Of a stretch of 34,194 bases of DNA, positions 32,272-34,194 are shown piece after piece. Position 1 is the stretch's first letter, and the number at the start of each line of letters is the position of its first letter. The notes under the pieces are model-generated. The model was not told where the DNA came from, made no database searches, and was given only the letters and a program-made list of their open reading frames with translations. Location: positions 1 to 34,194 of the forward strand of contig CAMTMP010000040.1 in NCBI GenBank assembly GCA_947073545.1, written 5' to 3'. This DNA comes from an uncultured bacterium. Lineage in GTDB: Bacteria > Bacillota > Clostridia > Lachnospirales > Lachnospiraceae. The position numbers and the translations under genes were made by a program.

Positions 32272-33140
32272 ATTTCGTTCCTCCTGTCCAATTTTTTCTT
32301 AAATTTAAGTTCATCTGCTCCTAGTATCGCTTGATTTTCTGTTTTCATTTTTTGTATGTTTCACTTTTTTCTTGCTTCTGCAATCTATATCGGCATTTGG
32401 GGGGTTTTATAAATTGTGTGGTTTTAACGAAATTTTCTCTATCGGAAATGCTAAATAACATATTTCCATTATACGACTAACGTTATCCTGTAAACGATAA
32501 ATCCAGCCGGTTAGACCTAATATCGCAGGTCGTTATCAAAAGCTAAATAGGCGTCTGTTTTATGATAGCACTACGTTACAAAAACTAAAATTATGGAATT
32601 GTACGCTGTTCCTCTTCATCTTTGCCACTGGCAAAATTACCAAAACCCCCGAAAAAATAATTTCATTTTTTTCCTCAAAATCCAATTTTCCCAAAATCCG
32701 TTGTATTTTTCACCAACGCATATACTTATGTCAACCAGTCGAAAAACTGTCTCTACTTTTCATTTTGCCTATGTCCCGCATGAATGATCCATTCGCACGA
32801 ATTCTATACTCATGCTTTTCCCAATATCACAGGTGCGTTTCTTCTATAAATAAATATGCAGAATTGAAAACGCTCACATTATGGTCATTTCCCGAAAATA
32901 GAACCAAACGTTTCTTCCAACCAAATAATGGAAAAGCATTTTCTCAACCAGTCGTTTTTCTGCCAGCCCCTTTATGTTCTTCCTTCTCTCCACCCCTTCC
33001 GTACCTTTTTCAAAAATCCCTAGGTTTTCAACACCGAAAACCTCTTTTTTCGCCCGAAAAAAAAACACCCCCACCCTTGGCAAGTGCACGTTAAAAAAAC
33101 AATTGTGTAAAAACTCACTTCACAAAACTAAAATAAAAAG
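32272..33140. other. Long non-coding, AT-rich stretch of the element
   Basis: No convincing gene on either strand: the open frames are low in coding character and lack ribosome binding sites. The left part has a perfect palindrome CTTAAATTTAAG (32298-32309) just ahead of the 304-residue gene. The part 32480-32540 has three copies of a CGTTATC-like motif (32481-32487, inverted at 32494-32500, 32531-32537). The right part (about 32600-33090) is biased to pyrimidines on the plus strand with many A and T runs. It could hold a replication or transfer origin, or regulatory DNA for the element. Confidence 0.45.
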
Positions 33141-33183
33141 AGAACCAAATGCAACTTTTAATCACTGTCGCGTTTGGTTCTCT
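33141..33183 (-). terminator. Rho-independent terminator of the small element operon
   Basis: GAGAACCAAA (33141-33150) and TTTGGTTCTC (33174-33183 region) form a ten-base perfect stem with a GC step inside. On the minus strand it is followed by TTTTTATTTT. It ends transcription of the small genes at 33204-34194. Confidence 0.85.
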
Positions 33184-33203
33184 TGTGCCCTTCCGTCATA
33201 TCT

Positions 33204-33371
33204 TTACAGTTCAATCTCCCCGAACAGATTGACTTCCGCATGGATTTTATCAACATCCAACTCCTGCTCACTGATTAACATTGTCTGTAACGTCACCGTG
33301 TTGTTTGCCGTGTCAATGATTGCCAGACTCTCCGGCACTTCCATCCCGTTCACTTTTATTACCGCGCCCAT
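33204..33371 (-). CDS. Small 55-residue element protein, unknown function
   Basis: A 55-residue acidic protein, MGAVIKVNGMEVPESL at the N-terminus, with beta-rich NNTVTLQTMLI. The ATG at 33371 follows the stop of the preceding gene by one base (TAACATG), which indicates coupled translation, and GGGGGTG lies upstream. It ends just before a strong terminator. No family recognised; small proteins of this sort are frequent in phage and conjugative element operons. Confidence 0.65.
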   Translation of the reverse strand: MGAVIKVNGMEVPESLAIIDTANNTVTLQTMLISEQELDVDKIHAEVNLFGEIEL

Positions 33372-33372
33372 G

Positions 33373-33648
33373 TTATCGCACCCCCATTTTCTGTAGTTTT
33401 TTGACAATCTGCTCTGCCGTGTACTTTCCGTCTGCAAGCTGGCAGAGTTGTTCCAAGTTCAGCCCTTTTTTGTAAGCATCAAGAAGCTGAGAAGAACTGA
33501 CATCCTTTACGCCAATGACAACCGGCTGGTACACAACTTTCGGCGCGCCCCCGTTTTTAGATACCACAAGCCTCTGCAGATTGGCAAGCTGTTTCAGAAT
33601 TATTTCCAGCTGTTTTCCCATCATAGTAAGTTGCTCCTGTGGACTCAT
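33373..33648 (-). CDS. Small 91-residue element protein with coiled-coil start
   Basis: A 91-residue protein. The first 30 residues (MSPQEQLTMMGKQLEIILKQ) look like an amphipathic coiled coil. The C-terminal 40 residues (QLLDAYKKGLNLEQLCQLAD, then TAEQIVKKLQKMGV) look like a small helical domain of helix-turn-helix size. The ATG at 33648 has GGAGG six bases upstream. It is coupled to the next gene. I do not recognise a family; a DNA- or protein-binding accessory role in the element is a guess. Confidence 0.65.
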   Translation of the reverse strand: MSPQEQLTMMGKQLEIILKQLANLQRLVVSKNGGAPKVVYQPVVIGVKDVSSSQLLDAYKKGLNLEQLCQLADGKYTAEQIVKKLQKMGVR

Positions 33649-33797
33649 ACGCCACCTCCTCAAAATTTTTTTATTTTTTATTCAACCGTATGCCCCGTTT
33701 GACGCGGTCACCAATACTTGCAAGTGCGCCCCTTTTTGCATACCGCCCCCAAAGTTACCATACACCAAAACAGCGTTTTCTCCCGAATGTGGGCGCG

Positions 33798-33838
33798 AAA
33801 AAAGATACCGGCTACACCTTTCCGGCAGTCGGTATCTT
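33798..33838 (-). terminator. Rho-independent terminator after the 47-residue gene
   Basis: AAGATACCG/CGGTATCTT nine-base perfect stem (33802-33810 with 33830-33838), with CCGGC/GCCGG inside, followed on the minus strand by a run of six T (33798-33803). It stands 16 bases after the stop of the small membrane protein gene. Confidence 0.85.
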
Positions 33839-33853
33839 CTGACCTTACGGCTG

Positions 33854-33997
33854 TTATTGTTCCCCGAAATCGTCCAATAACTTCTGTATCTCCACAAACT
33901 TGAATACCATCTGGGCAAATGCTTTCAACAGATATGCGATAGCGCATAAATCAATCAAAGCAAGCGAAACACCACATAATACAATGAGTCCGTCCAT
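33854..33997 (-). CDS. 47-residue small membrane protein of the element
   Basis: A 47-residue protein, MDGLIVLCGVSLALID at the N-terminus, with a hydrophobic helix over residues 4-30 and a charged C-terminal tail (EIQKLLDDFGEQ). AGGAGG lies five bases before the ATG, the best ribosome binding site in the element. It is followed by a strong terminator and preceded by a hairpin at 34014-34036. Small phage proteins such as holins or structural peptides are the nearest comparison, but no family is recognised. Confidence 0.65.
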   Translation of the reverse strand: MDGLIVLCGVSLALIDLCAIAYLLKAFAQMVFKFVEIQKLLDDFGEQ

Positions 33998-34013
33998 GTT
34001 GACCTCCTTGTGA

Positions 34014-34036
34014 AAGGGGGTGTCTCCCGACACCCC
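34014..34036 (-). terminator. Hairpin between the last two element genes
   Basis: GGGGTGTC/GACACCCC eight-base perfect stem with a four-base loop, directly followed on the minus strand by CCTTTCAC and the ribosome binding site of the 47-residue gene. Weak T-run, so partial termination or mRNA protection. Confidence 0.5.
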
Positions 34037-34047
34037 GCCCCCTGTCT

Positions 34048-34194
34048 TTACTGCTTCTGTTCTGTTTTCTTTGACTCTGCTCTCTTCTCCGGCTTAGCTG
34101 TCCTGCCCTCCAAAACAGGAAGTACCACTTTATCACCTTCCAGTTTTGCCCCGCCGAACACCAGACCCATCGACAGGAACATTTTCAGCATATC
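34048..34194 (-). CDS. Partial gene at the window edge, unknown small protein
   Basis: The frame is open to the right edge. It reads MLKMFLSMGLVFGGAKLEGD from an ATG at 34191 and ends with a Lys/Glu-rich tail (KPEKRAESKKTEQKQ). The first 15 residues are hydrophobic. If the ATG is the real start, the protein has 47 residues; otherwise it is the C-terminus of a longer one. Its place upstream of the 47-residue membrane protein makes it part of the same operon. No family recognised. Confidence 0.5.
   Translation of the reverse strand, partial: DMLKMFLSMGLVFGGAKLEGDKVVLPVLEGRTAKPEKRAESKKTEQKQ

Noticed and set aside
32874..33089. 71-residue minus-strand frame in the non-coding block
   Set aside because: GTG start without ribosome binding site, starts in a homopolymer region, low-complexity composition.
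32765..33094. 109-residue plus-strand frame
   Set aside because: Composition follows the pyrimidine-rich DNA, no ribosome binding site, no motif.
33682..33918. 78-residue minus-strand frame and a 19-residue inner ORF
   Set aside because: The frame crosses a strong terminator and overlaps the 47-residue gene; the inner ORF has its GGGGGCGG too close to the ATG.

Overview
The window reads like a chromosomal segment of a Gram-positive anaerobic Firmicute, most likely a Lachnospiraceae-type Clostridia. The signs are strong GGAGG ribosome binding sites, moderate GC content, many EAP-rich lipoproteins, a 7TM histidine kinase of Clostridia style, and sugar genes of clostridial type. No rRNA, tRNA or CRISPR array was seen. 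The taxonomic placement is inference.

Layout. (1) 156-3954, minus strand: an acyltransferase, a small unknown protein, a TPR-tailed glycosyltransferase and a HisC-type aminotransferase. (2) 4098-5186, plus: a lone lipoprotein, convergent with an NhaC-type antiporter (5183-6805, minus). (3) 6956-9482, minus: a three-gene ABC-2 exporter. It is preceded by a small transcription unit (9552-9831) with a near-consensus promoter, a 25-residue hydrophobic peptide, two hairpins and a terminator. (4) 9859-13553, minus: a PH/GRAM-like small protein and a standalone carB. (5) 13669-21587, minus: a seven-gene cluster of SsuC/TauC-like permease, ATPase, lipoprotein substrate-binding protein (SBP), histidine kinase, response regulator, an MCP signalling domain fused to a cytoplasmic copy of the same SBP, and a TauE/SafE permease. 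(6) 21713-30822: a sugar catabolic cluster with PFK, a TPI-like protein, a LarA-family protein, a NagB-like protein, NagA and a class II aldolase on the minus strand, and a divergent LacI regulator and aldose epimerase on the plus strand. (7) 30953 to the end: a 3' remnant of a polysaccharide deacetylase gene joined at about 31196 to foreign DNA with small unknown genes, a 0.9-kb non-coding stretch and strong terminators. This is probably one end of an integrated mobile element.

The most striking system is region 5. The SBP that should deliver ligand to the transporter has been copied, without its signal peptide, onto the C-terminus of a soluble chemoreceptor-like protein in the same cluster, next to a two-component system. 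The SBP gene has its own promoter and an 80-nt leader that can fold into an H-type pseudoknot (10-bp and 9-bp perfect stems with an A-rich connecting loop) ending just before the ribosome binding site, which looks like a translational riboswitch. Together these suggest uptake, intracellular sensing and export of a small molecule, perhaps a sulfonate or another sulfur compound because of the Ssu/Tau-like transporter and TauE. The ligand is not determined by the sequence.

In region 6 all enzymes are cytoplasmic. They would convert an N-acetylated hexosamine phosphate to triose phosphates, except for the LarA-family epimerase, whose job there is unexplained. A 22-bp LacI-type operator lies between the divergent lacI and pfk genes.
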